The position numbers and the translations under genes were made by a program. A DNA stretch of 5,828 bases from the NCBI GenBank assembly GCA_024405255.1, contig JAKSOY010000258.1:1-5828 (forward strand), in the 5' to 3' direction. Shown one piece after another: positions 5,715-5,828 of this stretch. The notes below the pieces were generated by a model. That model was not told the origin of the DNA. It saw nothing but the letters and a program-made list of their open reading frames with translations, and made no database searches. This stretch comes from Kiritimatiellia bacterium (GTDB lineage Bacteria; Verrucomicrobiota; Kiritimatiellia; RFP12; UBA1067). Positions within the stretch are counted from its first letter, which is position 1, and each line of letters opens with the position of its first letter.

Positions 5715-5828
5715 GTGAAATTACAAGTATTGGTTTCTGGAATTTTGTCCTGTGGACTCTGCGCCTTTGGCGCGGGTGAGCCGTCGGTGTGTGCGAGTGC
5801 CGTGCGGTGGTATGACTTCTCGGATCCT
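5715..5828 (+). CDS. Exported protein, N-terminal fragment (possible LamG/concanavalin-like)
   Basis: The frame opens with GTG 5715 and remains open for 38 codons to the window edge. It is too short for six-frame listing, but it has a good ribosome-binding site and a classic signal peptide: a lysine at position 2 (MKLQ), then the hydrophobic core VLVSGILSCGLCAFGA. Cleavage is likely near residues 19-21. Two cysteines fall in the core, but neither sits in a good lipobox (ILSC has Leu at -2; GLC has Leu at -1), so a lipoprotein is possible but not favoured. The mature part begins EPSVCASAVRWYDFSDP; 'AVxWYDF' resembles the first strand of LamG/concanavalin-A-like domains often found in secreted Verrucomicrobia/Kiritimatiellota proteins. 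That domain call rests on a few residues. The 22-base gap suggests an operon with the giant protein upstream. Confidence 0.65.
   Translation, partial: MKLQVLVSGILSCGLCAFGAGEPSVCASAVRWYDFSDP

Overview
The window looks like a chromosomal fragment of a moderately GC-rich Gram-negative bacterium. The best guess is the Planctomycetes-Verrucomicrobia-Chlamydiae group, most plausibly a Kiritimatiellota/Verrucomicrobiota member. That guess rests on a giant exported protein with autotransporter-associated beta-strand (PATR) repeats and PA14-like modules but no visible outer-membrane barrel, an exported neighbour starting like a LamG/concanavalin-type protein, and a Hanks-type Ser/Thr kinase remnant. 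It is inference from gene content, not from a marker gene.

Layout. Bases 2-316 are the 3' end of an IS1634/IS4-type transposase gene, followed by the non-coding right end of that insertion sequence (to about 410). Directly abutting it, on the minus strand (583 to about 411), is the first ~50 codons of a Ser/Thr protein kinase. The kinase is broken twice: it stops at the IS junction, and an exact 11-bp tandem duplication (507-517/518-528) shifts its frame inside the region leading to the glycine-rich loop. Its putative promoter (592-620, minus) and a perfect 12-bp palindrome (591-602) are still recognisable.

Bases 621-793 hold the control region of the large gene: an extended -10 promoter (TATAAT at 689-694), then a ~93-nt leader that begins almost at once with a strong stem-loop (702-751). 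The stem-loop's loop carries a copy of the ribosome-binding sequence and can pair with the bases just before the start codon. A Shine-Dalgarno sequence (781-784) precedes ATG 794.

Bases 794-5692 encode one 1632-residue secreted protein: a long basic N-region and signal peptide, a PATR-type beta-solenoid passenger, two tandem PA14-like domains (only the first keeps the Asp-Asp pair typical of calcium/glycan-binding PA14 lectins), and a ~170-residue beta-rich tail with no barrel and no PEP-CTERM signal. Twenty-two bases later a second exported protein starts at GTG 5715 and runs off the window; the tight spacing and lack of a terminator suggest one operon of secreted, probably surface and glycan-related proteins.

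The items most worth a second look are the doubly broken kinase with its reversible-looking 11-bp duplication, the structured leader, and the barrel-less giant with asymmetric PA14 twins. I see no CRISPR array, tRNA, rRNA or complete defence system.
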